The notes: a model not told the origin generated them from the letters alone. A stretch of DNA of 64,000 nucleotides from Anodontia alba (GCA_964016985.1 OZ024831.1:86508095-86572094), one strand, 5' to 3'. Shown: positions 52,201-58,254, numbered from the stretch's first letter. Program-made: numbers and translations.

Positions 52201-52345
52201 TCTTAATCAGAATGTGCATATGCAGTAAAGGAGTTACATACCTTTGTATGCCATCTTGTCCCGGCACACTAATCGTCGGTGTATGAATTTCCTTGAATGA
52301 GTTAAGTAGCCCGGAGTCCGGTTGTCTTTCGGTTGTTTCAGTCAT
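22002..52345 (-). CDS. Membrane-anchored MIEAP (mitochondria-eating protein)-like gene, whole coding span of 8 exons
   Basis: Eight exons (52345-52242, 50857-50534, 46683-46597, 40494-40210, 35934-35733, 34425-34309, 27805-27698, 22289-22002) add to 1515 nt, that is 504 residues and a TGA stop. All seven introns start with GT and end with AG, and the reading frame stays open across each junction (phases 2,2,2,2,0,0,0). Order of parts: acidic region rich in E, D and K (about 35-142), hydrophobic segment (144-164), charged heptad-like coiled coil (173-266), then a C-terminal domain (about 290-500). The C-terminal domain carries an IAEQFGETYTNEYRNAYE stretch near its start and a YVLWPPLYLHEGG stretch near its end, which I recognise as the MIEAP domain of SPATA18-type proteins. 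That family is linked to mitochondrial quality control in vertebrates; the role here is unknown. The domain call comes from memory of the family, not from a search. Non-coding exons upstream may exist. Confidence 0.75.
22456..22520. repeat. GTTTGC-type small hairpin
   Basis: gaatccagatcaggcccgac / gtcgggcttgatctgggtcc, just downstream of the last intron-7 base side of exon 8. Confidence 0.75.
22521..23156. other. Intron 7 sequence without a recognised feature
   Basis: 22521-22860 shows nothing that I can name. 22861-23156 is GC-richer and may belong to the protein relic to its right, but I see no convincing reading frame. Confidence 0.4.
23157..23877 (-). pseudogene. Frame-broken protein relic of unknown family in intron 7
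   Basis: Reading on the minus strand from ATG at 23877 gives a compact N-terminal block (EYTFVGSPLWRMSDGKDL, VRVELTFHKVLPTN), then a proline- and threonine-rich middle in another frame (TPPTPQTLPDTARGYITYDR), then in a third frame a P/S/K-rich linker (KKPAIPPTTPDSP) and a C-terminal block (VEICYDVISQPFPLHEKYD, PVFFMVHMEYEDWYY) ending in TGA at 23157. At least two frameshifts separate the parts. The area is GC-richer than its surroundings. A TATAAAA-like string lies about 90 bp before the ATG. It could be a transposon-borne ORF or a retrocopy; I cannot name the family. Confidence 0.45.
24265..24350. repeat. Hairpin gagaaaataagg type
   Basis: Arms agagaaaataaggaag ... aaggcttgacatt and aatgacaagccttattttct; the same ends recur at 60290-60365 (caaggtttgacatttcatg). 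Confidence 0.6.
24594..24660. repeat. GTTTGC-type small hairpin, near perfect
   Basis: gcaaacagtgtaaacccaga ... gacgccgcagaacgcggcgtc ... tctacactgtttgc. Confidence 0.85.
24875..25085. repeat. Dispersed hairpin-bearing repeat, copy 1
   Basis: Flank tacaaattcacatacttaat and a hairpin gcagatccagatcag ... ctgatctgaatcttcactg; shared with 42190-42395. Confidence 0.75.
25267..25900 (-). mobile_element. Internally deleted mariner element with C-terminal transposase fragment
   Basis: TIRs of about 28 bp (CGAGGGTCCTGCAAAAAG at left, its complement at right with few mismatches) and flanking TA bound 634 bp, half the usual length. The minus strand still encodes the last two catalytic blocks (LLHDNASSH and SLCDFFLFPRL) and the C-terminus KGEYFEGL. 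The DNA-binding domain and first aspartate are missing. Its ends differ from the 2975-4316 element, so it is a separate mariner family. It lies in intron 7 of the MIEAP-like gene. Confidence 0.82.
25987..26241. mobile_element. P1 MITE in intron 7, shortened hairpin
   Basis: Both ends present (cattacgaaaacatgccta, ggcgtgttttcgtaatg). The right hairpin arm lacks ggttctaacgag. Confidence 0.82.
26242..27697. other. Intron 7, mostly unassigned; small hairpin at 26863-26928
   Basis: The hairpin is caaacagcgtagatcctgat ... gacggctcattatgagccgtc. The rest shows short chance frames and no repeat that I can place. Confidence 0.5.
27698..27805 (-). CDS. Coding exon 7 of MIEAP-like domain
   Basis: The exon has 36 codons, phase 0 at both ends, between acceptor tactttcttacag and donor gtatgg. 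The product contains QIQDIRKIAAYKMEAPLMK, an amphipathic helix pattern matching the middle of the MIEAP-like domain. No stop interrupts the frame within these borders. Confidence 0.72.
28387..28667. mobile_element. P1 MITE in intron 6
   Basis: Reverse orientation, complete hairpin with gaaccgcctcaacgaggcgg at its centre. Confidence 0.83.
28668..29273. other. Intron 6, no recognised feature
   Basis: Contains a hydrophobic 90-codon frame on the plus strand (28687-28959) that I judge to be chance, and unique-looking sequence. Confidence 0.4.
29274..30700. mobile_element. Pearl-like element with 144-bp tandem core
   Basis: Starts aacaagagggataagatggc, continues with gctcacctgag, then about eight diverged units with gcaagattcatgatgattac, tgacctctagagtgttaac and ttgaccccaagtgacc; phase-matched gcaag strings at 29964, 30109, 30253 and 30397 give 144-145 bp. 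It ends in an ggacgacggac tract and a hairpin (gagcatttgctcagtgctc). The layout resembles pearl/Helentron-associated elements. Confidence 0.75.
31144..31322. repeat. Tandem duplication of about 90 bp
   Basis: Two units starting tattcttgctcctgttagc with shared gtacag, cagancaaaacgt and acgggtcccgga/atgggttccgga. Confidence 0.7.
31431..31540. repeat. Two tandem hairpins
   Basis: gcaaactgtctccttatgagacaatttgc and gcaaattgtctccttaggag acaatctgc follow each other with cctaacacttc-type borders. Confidence 0.65.
31680..31994 (+). mobile_element. tRNA-derived SINE, family 1, full copy in intron 6
   Basis: A and B boxes and the GGGCCGTAAAACCTCAACAC tail are present. The target duplication CATAGCTCCAGG is found at 31668-31679 and 31995-32006. 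It lies antisense to the host gene. Confidence 0.9.
32180..32345. repeat. Dispersed repeat, copy A (intron 6)
   Basis: Shares ctacaacagagaaatagcct-like and gcgggcttaaaccagttt strings with 45045-45180 and 54330-54600. Confidence 0.6.
32560..34290. repeat. 52-bp minisatellite in intron 6
   Basis: About 28 units with the repeated tacatatctagagagatggc and ctatattccataatcaccaa; identical neighbours near 33650-33780 fix the period at 52. It is interrupted at about 33005-33260 by a foreign segment and stops 19 bp before the exon 6 donor. Confidence 0.92.
33005..33260. repeat. Segment inserted in the minisatellite, shared with 35465-35655
   Basis: tactccttagaagtgtctcg, gacatgttaattcgcatag and gtaggctcgctattcaccat match the block at 35465 next to exon 5. 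Confidence 0.75.
34309..34425 (-). CDS. Coding exon 6 of MIEAP-like domain
   Basis: The exon has 39 codons, phase 0 at both ends, between acceptor tgtaaatttcag and donor gtattc. The product is helical in character (LANILCRKYSREHLNSIKES). The intron just downstream begins almost at once with a 52-bp minisatellite that fills about 1.7 kb. Confidence 0.72.
34555..34795. repeat. Dispersed repeat, copy 2 (intron 5)
   Basis: Second copy of the 4950-5185 repeat, same orientation, lacking the long hairpin that sits left of copy 1. Confidence 0.75.
35074..35317. mobile_element. P4 MITE in intron 5
   Basis: Complete, with central hairpin tgagtagcttttgcattgca and its complement, reverse relative to 13844. 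Confidence 0.85.
35465..35655. repeat. Dispersed repeat near exon 5, shared with 33005-33260
   Basis: tactccttagaagcgtctcg, gacatgttaattcgcatag, gtttatgtccagtaaacac. It carries a hairpin tctatgcgatttaac/ttaattcgcataga. Confidence 0.75.
35733..35934 (-). CDS. Coding exon 5: start of MIEAP-like domain
   Basis: Two in-frame acceptors six bases apart are possible: after ctttag at 35935, or after tttaag giving an exon start at 35928. This could give NAGNAG-like variation of two residues. The donor is gtgagc. The product includes SPIKIAEQFGETYTNEYRNA, like the first helices of MIEAP domains where a (S/N)P.K(I/L)AE pattern precedes an aromatic-rich helix. The 3' junction is phase 0. Confidence 0.72.
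35981..36282 (+). mobile_element. tRNA-derived SINE, family 1, full copy in intron 4
   Basis: It is flanked by a perfect 14-bp target duplication ATGTCATGAGAAAC (35967-35980, 36283-36296). One base is lost in box B (gcgggtcaaccc). It sits about 45 bp upstream of the exon 5 acceptor, on the opposite strand. Confidence 0.9.
36397..36675. mobile_element. P1 MITE in intron 4
   Basis: Reverse orientation; the hairpin arms carry several mismatches (cattataaccgcc against gttctaacgagc), so this is an older copy. Confidence 0.8.
37557..38230. repeat. Tandem duplication, one copy with and one without a SINE
   Basis: ctgcaacaaatgtaatataa and the following ~100 bases occur at 37558 and 38106. The first copy is interrupted by the family 2 SINE, the second is not. 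Confidence 0.82.
37656..37901 (-). mobile_element. tRNA-derived SINE, family 2, minus-strand copy
   Basis: Reverse complement of the family 2 sequence, with a T/G homopolymer at the left. GGAAGGTG at 37648-37655 and 37902-37909 looks like the target duplication. A neighbouring tandem copy of the same locus (38106-38230) lacks the SINE. Confidence 0.85.
38651..38833. mobile_element. P1 MITE, 3'-truncated, in intron 4
   Basis: Left end and first arm are diverged (cataacgataacatgttta). The sequence breaks off just past the second hairpin arm. Confidence 0.7.
39024..39247. mobile_element. P1 MITE in intron 4, half hairpin
   Basis: Ends are intact, but the whole second hairpin arm is deleted after gttagaaccgcttcgcc. 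Confidence 0.8.
39345..39472. repeat. AACGTTGAA-type simple palindromic repeat
   Basis: Chains of aacgttgaatcaacgttg and acgttgtttcaacgtcgtg. Related shorter stretches lie at 50938-51025 and 58428-58500. Confidence 0.8.
39978..40161. mobile_element. P3 MITE, half copy, 48 bp from exon 4
   Basis: Only the arm from the centre (taatgagtaccctcaacata) to the outer end gaagttcgattg is present. It ends 48 bp from the exon 4 donor. Confidence 0.65.
40210..40494 (-). CDS. Coding exon 4: coiled coil
   Basis: The exon runs from acceptor gatatttcag to donor gttagt, phase 2 to phase 2. It encodes about 95 residues (172-266) rich in K, E, Q, L and N with leucines at heptad-like spacing (for example MTTELQKLKSEKS and LRQQNENLERLYNEKN), as expected for an oligomerising stalk. 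A half copy of a dispersed MITE ends 48 bp downstream of the donor. Confidence 0.78.
40622..40735. repeat. P2 palindrome in intron 3
   Basis: Symmetrical hairpin gttgtgggtactcattagaa / complement with gcctcacagaggc at the centre, framed by tttcttactt and gaaataagaaaa. Confidence 0.7.
41672..42037. mobile_element. P3 MITE in intron 3
   Basis: Complete: cagtcaaactcaataactcg to gaggttttaccg with TA at both sides and the hairpin attagaatcgcc/gagcgattcttatgag. Confidence 0.78.
42190..42395. repeat. Dispersed hairpin-bearing repeat, copy 2 (intron 3)
   Basis: Same flank tacaaattcacatacttaat and hairpin gcagatccagatcagttcag. The right border gggcatatccgggttcagca parallels gggtaaatccgggttctgca. Confidence 0.75.
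42611..42932. mobile_element. P3 MITE in intron 3, opposite orientation
   Basis: Starts near gaacaccaatggctcgttta and ends gaagttctactg followed by TA. One hairpin arm at the centre is deleted. Confidence 0.7.
42960..43199. mobile_element. P4 MITE in intron 3
   Basis: Complete, central hairpin gctgaaaatgtgagtagc and complement; the right end is slightly diverged (gaacaactgagctc). Confidence 0.83.
43384..45035. mobile_element. Pearl-like element with exact 155-bp tandem core (intron 3)
   Basis: Starts aacaagagctccgccaagcg; six core units with gctgctccacatcatggtct at 44108, 44263, 44418, 44573, 44728 and 44883, exactly 155 apart. It ends ggacgggcggacg, then the hairpin cccgtttttcaaacgggc. Same architecture as 29274-30700 but unrelated core sequence. 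Confidence 0.78.
45045..45180. repeat. Dispersed repeat, copy B (intron 3)
   Basis: caacagaagtaccgcctcga and gggaggcttaaatcagttta parallel copies at 32180 and 54330. It follows the pearl-like element directly. Confidence 0.6.
45493..46596. other. Intron 3, unassigned
   Basis: A T-run at 45509-45532, a ctgatcag-type hairpin near 45870, and otherwise nothing that I can name. Frames near 45650-45840 on both strands look like chance. Confidence 0.4.
46597..46683 (-). CDS. Coding exon 3: single membrane-type segment
   Basis: This 87-nt exon lies between acceptor tttttttcag and donor gtaaga. In the phase set by exon 2 it gives about 21 hydrophobic residues, IWMYCTIILLVVCVC onward, and then leaves the membrane at YQASLELKR. 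The neighbouring exon frames support this reading, since the other open frame would break the join to exon 4. Basic residues occur on both sides, so the orientation in the membrane cannot be decided from charge alone. Confidence 0.72.
46792..46847. repeat. GTTTGC-type hairpin, degraded
   Basis: gtaaacagtgcaaatccaga ... ggatctacactgtttgc; the inner arms have diverged. Confidence 0.65.
46850..47487. other. Intron 2, no recognised feature
   Basis: AT-rich sequence with no repeat copy elsewhere in the window that I could find. Confidence 0.4.
47488..47753. mobile_element. P4 MITE in intron 2 with T/GTT-rich insertion
   Basis: Both ends are recognisable. A run of T and GTT replaces part of the right hairpin arm at about 47632-47680. 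Confidence 0.8.
48488..49108. mobile_element. S element (multi-hairpin repeat), copy 1, intron 2
   Basis: Starts acaagacaaaatatttagac, ends gcgcgacggtcaataa. In order it has a hairpin at tttagacgtaaacgtctaa, the GTTTGC-type hairpin with gacggctcatatgagccgtc, gacgacaaaggtcgtc, and gccgggatcgtcac ... gtttgtgacgatcccgg-like arms around caaaccgaca. Confidence 0.8.
49506..49709 (+). mobile_element. tRNA-derived SINE, family 2, with internal deletion
   Basis: Head and tail match the 13516 copy, but about 24 bases after box B and a few more near ttctgctggtcagg are missing. The flanks atatttcattttac and atatttcactttat suggest a slightly diverged target duplication. Confidence 0.8.
49848..50398. mobile_element. 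S element, copy 2, intron 2
   Basis: Same order of hairpins; the central one is shortened (gatgagccgtctcatc). It ends about 135 bp from the exon 2 donor. Confidence 0.8.
50534..50857 (-). CDS. Coding exon 2: acidic, probably disordered region
   Basis: The exon holds 108 codons without a stop, from acceptor atgttttag to donor gtaagt, phase 2 to phase 2. The product (residues about 35-142) is dominated by E, D and K with some P, S and T and few hydrophobic residues, typical of an unstructured segment. It ends with the basic, proline-containing GIPKPNP just before the membrane segment of exon 3. The exon contains no ATG, so a scan for ATG-led frames would miss it. Confidence 0.7.
51215..51488. 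mobile_element. P1 MITE in intron 1
   Basis: Ends gattaagaaaacatgccta and gcatgttttcgtgatg. Four bases (gtac) are missing from the right hairpin arm. Confidence 0.82.
51555..51680. repeat. T/GTTTT-rich low-complexity tract
   Basis: Runs of T separated by single G; long frames through it are artefacts. Similar tracts lie at 46038-46080, 47630-47680 and 57510-57572. Confidence 0.9.
51933..52189. mobile_element. P1 MITE in intron 1, 52 bp downstream of the exon 1 donor
   Basis: Reverse orientation. The left arm has lost the ccccacttttatat segment. It lies close to the first coding exon. Confidence 0.8.
52242..52345 (-). CDS. Coding exon 1 of MIEAP-like gene (start codon)
   Basis: ATG at 52345 opens a short hydrophilic N-terminus, MTETTERQPDSG onward, with no signal peptide. 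The exon ends at a strong donor (AAAG then gtatgt) in phase 2. The frame stays open upstream of the ATG, but ttgtttacatag just before it looks like a splice acceptor, so the exon may begin at 52352 and carry a few bases of 5' leader joined to a distant non-coding exon. MITE copies lie on both sides. Confidence 0.65.
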
Positions 52346-52703
52346 TTTCTGACTATGTAAACAAGAAGAACTTATATTCATTGTTAACACAGAAAGAATA
52401 AATACAATAGAATTTGAATTCCCCACACACACACACCCCTCCACCCCCCTCTCCACAACTCCTGCAGTACACCATACCCCTGCTACTAAATAGTGCAGTA
52501 TTGAAGATGAGGATTGTTATGGCATACCGTAATAACCCTAAGTATTGGAACAGACAGGCCCGAGCAAATAATGAAGGCCTAATTTAGACACTGCTAACGC
52601 GGTGTGTAATCAGGGTCTACACTGTTTGCCATTCGTGTAGCAATATTTTAAGCCCGTCAAAAGGTAGTGGAACAGACGTTTACAAATTATAGGACATGAA
52701 TGG

Positions 52704-52983
52704 CATCACGAAAACATAACTATATAATTTTGACCCCCTTAAATCCCACCTTTATATAGTAAAACTGGGGTTTACAGGGGTATACATTATTTTTCGTCTT
52801 TCTGCTCAAAAACATAGATTGTGAGTACTCGTTAGAACTGCCTCACTGAGGCAGTTCTAACGAGTACCGATAATCTATGTTTTGAGCAGAAATAAGAAAA
52901 ATATCGGAGTTTTTTAATCTGAAAACTTTCAGTTTTTGGAGGTGAAATTTTCTATATATTTGAATAGGCGTGTTTTCATTATG
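52704..52983. mobile_element. P1 MITE upstream of exon 1, reverse orientation
   Basis: Complete copy; only about 12 bp separate it from the next copy, which has the opposite orientation. Confidence 0.83.
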
Positions 52984-52995
52984 GTAAGGAGTTAA

Positions 52996-53249
52996 CATTA
53001 CGAAAACACGCCAATTCAAATATATTGAAAATCTTACCACCAAAAAAGAAACTTTTCAGATAAAAAAAAAATCTGATATTTTTCATATTTCTGCTCAAAA
53101 TATAGATTGTGGGTTCTAACGAGTACCCACAATCTATGTTTTTTAGCACAAATACCAAAAAATAATGTATACCCCTGTAAACTCCAGTTTTACTATATAA
53201 AAGTGGGGTTTAAGGGGGTCAAAATTATATAGGCATGTTTTCGTGATGA
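52996..53249. mobile_element. P1 MITE upstream of exon 1, forward orientation
   Basis: Ends are complete; the centre of the hairpin is deleted so that gtgggttctaacgagtaccc remains. Confidence 0.82.
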
Positions 53250-53494
53250 TGTGTCCCAATATTTAGAGTAAATACAGCATATATTCGGAAAACAAAATTT
53301 AAGCGAAATAAGAAAAAAAAAAAAAAAAAAAAAAAACCCTTCAAGGTTCTAATCGAAAATGAAAAATCCATTTTTGTCTTACAGTGGGAAATACCAGCGG
53401 ATTTTTATTTTGTTCATTAATTTTTTTTTTTTTTTTTTTTGCATTAAGAAAAAGTCCGCTGGAATTTCCGACTGTAATACCCTGTTTATATGCA

Positions 53495-53640
53495 TAAGTT
53501 TGCCCCTAGGGGCAGATTTACCCATAGGGGCAAATTCGTCATATAAACGCATTTGTCCCTAGGGGTAAAATTTACCCACGTGGGTAAATTACCCATGCTT
53601 CAGGGTAGGGGCAAATATTTGCCCCTAGGGAAAAATTTTG
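53495..53640. repeat. Palindromic block with gcccctaggggc
   Basis: Repeated tttgcccctaggggca, ttacccacgtgggtaaa and ccctgtttatatgcat; partner in inverse orientation at 55905-56035. Confidence 0.7.
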
Positions 53641-54029
53641 TTAATATGTTTGAAATGGTTCAAAATACATGTATATCAAGTTCATTCTGCCTAATTAAGT
53701 TTATTTTTTATCTGATATCTACAAGAACAATAGTTTTCTTGACTGCCTGCAATCTGTCAAAAACTGGGATGGGGTGGGAGTGAAATTTTGCTTTTAATAC
53801 AAGCGTTTCTATTTGTGGAATTGCACATAGTGTAGACCCTGATGGTCTACTAAGGGGCATTCTTATTTGGGTCTGCATTGATAGCATAGGTCATTTGGTG
53901 TTATACGTCCTTTTCCATTGTCTCGCAATATAATGTTGAAAAGGACGTAAACCACCCAATAATCATCATTCGAACAGTTTCATAGCAACAGATAAGGCGC
54001 TTTTTTTTCATCCGAAAAATGCTGATATC

Positions 54030-54143
54030 TTTCTTATTTCTCAATAAAAACATATGTTGTGGGTACTTATTAGAAGCGCCTCGGCGAGGCGCTTCTAATG
54101 AGTACCCACAACATATGTATTCGTCGAGAAATAAGAAAACTAT
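54030..54143. repeat. P2 palindrome
   Basis: Near-perfect palindrome: cttatttctcaataaaaaca through gcgcctcggcgaggcgc to gagaaataag. Confidence 0.75.
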
Positions 54144-54279
54144 TATGTGGATACCCCCTCTTATCTGTAGCTATGCAGTTTGATCATGGTCTATCCCGTT
54201 TGCCATTCATTCAGTAGTTAAAGACGCATGTTCAGGTTCTTGTTTTAAAAAATAGAAAGGAAGGCAATGATCAGGAACC

Positions 54280-54800
54280 GATACAATTATCGCACACCTT
54301 CCATCAGAGACATCAAAGGGAAAGAAACATAAACACGAAATAACTGGACCCTAATGGAAACATCACTAGCAGAAAGCCAAACGGACAGTTACTTTCCCAC
54401 AAAGTGGCCAAATGGCTATCCAAAACAAAAAGATGTAAGCGACACACACGTTCAAAGACGAACTATAACAAAAAGAAACCATGATAGAAGAACCGCCTTG
54501 GAACGGCAGTGGAAAGTATTTCACTGGAGGGGGGGGGGGGGGGGGGGCGGGCGCTTAAATCGATTTTACGTGGCCACAATCCTCGCCCTTACTTCTGCCG
54601 CGGTTTAGACACATAATTTGTTCAGTCCGCATGAAGGCTTCCTAACTCATCAGTGCTACATCTCCGAGAACACAAAACATCAACAAATTACAGAGATGAA
54701 ACAACGATGAGGATTCGACAGCACGAAACAACTGAAATGCTAGAGCAAAAGAAAACCAATAGTAAGACTCCGGTGGGCCCGACCAAAGATAGAGCATGAA
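54280..54800. repeat. Dispersed repeat, longest copy
   Basis: Includes agaagaaccgccttggaacg, a G-run at 54530-54547, and gcttaaatcgattttacgtgg, then a tail to about 54800. No coding frame is convincing. Confidence 0.6.
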
Positions 54801-55231
54801 GTACCAACTAACATTACCCAAAATTGAATTTCAAGTAAGCCTTTACGCTGGAACCATCATAGAATCTGAGGCCTAACCCGCCGGCGTGCAATTAAAGAGG
54901 GAAGCAAAGTTATTAACCGTGACTGGGTAAATATGTCCAAATATCAATAGGTAACTTATGGTATTCTTATCCAAGTTTAGAATAAAATATAGCTCAAAAG
55001 TCTGGCACACATTCTCAAACATACAAAAAAGTAGCCCCTTCCCATCCCTAATCGGACAGTTTTGCTAGGGATTCATCTTCAAAGACCCTAATCTGTAAAC
55101 AGGAATGGTGTTGATTAGACTCGGAATATTTGCACGCTGATCAAGGGCATGACTGCTGGGCTTTAAATTGTGTAGTTTTACCTTTTCATGACTCATATCA
55201 CAAAATCATCAGAACTGATTTTTTCCATGAC

Positions 55232-55622
55232 TTTAGTATACCTAAAGTTAAATAAATTTTCAATGTAACAGGTAAAAAAGAACAACAATGTGATTCAACT
55301 TTCACTGCCACAGACGAAAATAGTAGGCTTTTGCAAACAACATAGATCCAGATGAGACGGCTCGTATGAGCCGTCTCATCTGGATCTACGCTGTTTGACA
55401 TTCAGTCTTTGAACTTTACGTTTAAACTTCTTTTCAAGCGATAGTTTGTTAAAAAAGAAAAGCAGACGACAAATGTCGTCTGAAATTTGGCACCGAAAGA
55501 GTTAATGTTTGCTTGTATTAAGCTTTATGAATTTTCTTGATTGAAATGAAAATAAAATAGACATTAATCTGTTTACAACACAGTTTGTAATAAGACTTTT
55601 TTATATTTGCCGGGATCGTCAC
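55232..55622. mobile_element. S element, copy 3, truncated at both ends
   Basis: From ctttagtatacctaaagtta to gccgggatcgtcac. The central hairpin is complete. Confidence 0.78.
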
Positions 55623-55904
55623 GCCCCTGCCAAAAGTACAAGAAGTTTTATTCAGTCTGATCCTAATTATACAGCAGCAACAATTAATTTATTTTTGTAC
55701 ATATCACTGTTTTCATGTGCCTTGATAATTTCCAATTAGTTTTGTTAATCATTGTAAGTTTTTTTTTTTTGCTTTTTTTCGGTTCATACAAAATACTTAC
55801 TGTAAAAATACAAAATATGGTTTATCAAAGCACTCGGGATATATCAGCATGGTATAATAATAATTATTATCATTATTATTATTATATAAAAGAAATGCAC
55901 ATTT

Positions 55905-56035
55905 GCCCCTTCTTACAATATACCAGATAAACGCAACCGTTTACCCGCATGGATATTTCACCAGGAGGGGTAAATATTTACCCCTAGGGGTAAACATACC
56001 CTTAGGAGTAAACTTAATGCATATAAACGGGGCTT
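55905..56035. repeat. Palindromic block with acccctaggggta, inverse partner of 53495
   Basis: taaatatttacccctaggggt, cccttaggagtaaac and atgcatataaacggggc correspond to the reverse complement of the left block. Confidence 0.7.
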
Positions 56036-56092
56036 TAGACTAAACTTTAATCAACAGTTCCAGGCCAGCAAGGTATTTGAATTAATAGTTTG

Positions 56093-56180
56093 TCTTATTT
56101 CTCCAAGAAAACTTATGTTGTGGGTATTCGTTTGCTTCTAACAAGTACCAACACTATACATGTTTATGGGGAAAAAAATG
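56093..56180. repeat. P2 palindrome, degraded
   Basis: Frame gtcttatttctccaagaaaa and arms gttgtgggtattcg / caagtaccaacac with the centre missing. Confidence 0.5.
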
Positions 56181-56526
56181 GAAAACTGTCCATGTTACGT
56201 GCCGTTTCTGACTGGAGCAGTCTGCAAAATGATTAACACGACTACCAACCTATCATGTGCTGAACATGCTACATAATCGAGTTTAAGTCAAGCGAGGTAA
56301 TTATGTTATCAGTTAAATACCGATTATAGCGGACAGAGAGTTATATACTTTTTGGCAAATAAGTATTTTATACATTTTCGTTGCAATTTTCATGAACTTT
56401 TATTTCACAATTTATGTGCAGTGAGTTAAGACTCTCATCCAGAACAATAGTTTATTCTTGGTCTAACTTTCAGACCAAAACACTTCTCCTAATTTAATTC
56501 TACAGAGAGTATATGAGATACAATGT

Positions 56527-56822
56527 CTGAAGTGTCTAGTAGTTAGTGCACTCGACTTACAGGCGGGATATCGTGGGTTCGAATCCCGTTCGGGTCGAGA
56601 CAATTTTAGGACCATTAGTACGCCTATCTTATACTCGATGTGCCCTGAGTTGAGTATAAAGTGGACAGGGTAGCGCTTGGTGACAGACAGCGGCACCAAG
56701 TGTGCATGGGTGATCAATGAAAGCAAGGCTGTACAAATACATGTACGTGACAATCGCCGCTGCCTCTATGTACCTCGGGTGCCTGGTAGCTTTAAAAATC
56801 CGCACAACAATAACAACAATCT
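56527..56822 (+). mobile_element. tRNA-derived SINE, family 3
   Basis: A different tRNA head: box A-like tagtagttagtgcactcg and perfect box B GGGTTCGAATCCC. The body contains cggcaccaagtgtgcatggg and the 3' end is an (AACA)-type repeat. The 3' end differs from families 1 and 2. Confidence 0.7.
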
Positions 56823-57042
56823 AAGAACCTTAACTGGGTAAATTTAGGTAGTCAAATTTTTTCAGCAGACAACGAAAGCGCTGACCTAACTTTACATCCA
56901 AAGTAACTCAGTTATCAATCTTCAAAGGTGACCACAGTCAGGTGGACGTGGAGACAAACATCGCATCTTATTACGGACACGAAGCATTAAATATAATAGA
57001 ATAGCCAAAGTCTATCTGCATAAACTAAGGTCTACACGTGTC

Positions 57043-57344
57043 TTTGTTTTGTGTTGAGGTTTTACGGCCTAGTCAACTCAATGGGGTCATGTCGAGCGCG
57101 GTCAGTTTACCTATCCACACGTTTACTGGGCAGGCTTTGTCCTCTAAGCGGTTAACCAGTATTGTGCACTTTCTTTCGCCAGAAATTGACAACTGCCCTT
57201 CTTGAATCAGCGGAAGGGAAAGAATGACCGTAGAAAATATTTCATGATCAATCTCCACGAAAGAATGTTGCCGACCTCGCCGGGGTCGAACCCGCGACTT
57301 CCTGGTCTCCAGTCGGACGCGCATCCAACTAAGCCACCGAGGCC
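57043..57344 (-). mobile_element. tRNA-derived SINE, family 1, minus-strand copy
   Basis: Reverse complement of the family 1 body with head GGCCTCGGTGGCTTAGTTGG at the right end and the CAAAAC tail at the left. It gives a long open frame only by chance. Confidence 0.88.
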
Positions 57345-57659
57345 GATCCTTTAGGCCGACAGAGCCGTGATCAGAGTGCGCGAAGGTACAGGCTGGTCCT
57401 TGTCTACATTCTTTATATAGACTATATTGCCTAATATCCATTTCTGCGTGACGCAGCTCTGAAATGACTAACTTATAGGTCATTCTAGATGTAGGTGTGG
57501 CCATGACGCCTTTGTTTGTTTTTTTGTTTGTTTGTTTTTTTGTTGTTTTTTTTGTATTTTTGTGGGTTTTTTTTTTAAACTTTGTCAACTCCAGACAATA
57601 GACAACTTCACAGAATCCCGTTAACGTAGTTTCAACGGCATGCATGACGTGCAGTCTTA

Positions 57660-58141
57660 ATACACACGTATTAATTTTGGTTAGAAGTCTTCAAAATAAA
57701 CAGACAGTAACTTATTTGCGTAACGTTATGTGACATAATGTTGCCGCCCTGGAATAAGTATTCTGTTGACGTTTTCTAACTTAACGTCTGGTTTTCGTGG
57801 AAATGCGTCATTGTTCACAATTACTAAATACGGCGACTTTTATGACATAAGGGGCTGTTTAATGTGACTTTTTGATGGAATCGTACAAAAAAATGCATGA
57901 ACAGCGATCGACTGTTTGTGCCATTGCATTAAAATCTGCCGGGCTCACGGGAGCTTTTTGACCTACGGTCTCTTGTTCAAACTCGACATTCGGCCTCGTG
58001 TTCAAACAATTACCTCGGGACTGGACAGATGAGAATGCATGGTAAAAACCTGTCGTTGCTCTGTTGTACTGAAACTCTCTGCCCTTGAATTACGACCTGT
58101 TCTTCTTACAGCTTTAAATTCTTTCTCTTCGGAAAAGACAG
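57660..58141. other. No recognised feature
   Basis: No gene or repeat copy seen. Confidence 0.4.
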
Positions 58142-58254
58142 ATTCCCAGTCAGCATTCTACGTAAATCTATATCGGGCCGTCATCGGCCCGTCAGGGTAG
58201 CTGACGGGCCGATGACGGCCCGATGTAGATTTACGTAGAATGCTAGCTGGGAAT
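58142..58254. mobile_element. 113-bp GC-rich palindrome
   Basis: Arms attcccagtcagcattctac and gtagaatgctagctgggaat enclose cgggccgtcatcggcccgtc and complement. Near-perfect over about 53 bases per arm, much GC-richer than its surroundings. Related to 1338-1410. Confidence 0.75.

Noticed and set aside
57073..57645. A 190-codon frame on the minus strand
   Set aside because: Most of it is the reverse-strand SINE and a T-rich tract; the same peptide pieces appear at every SINE copy.
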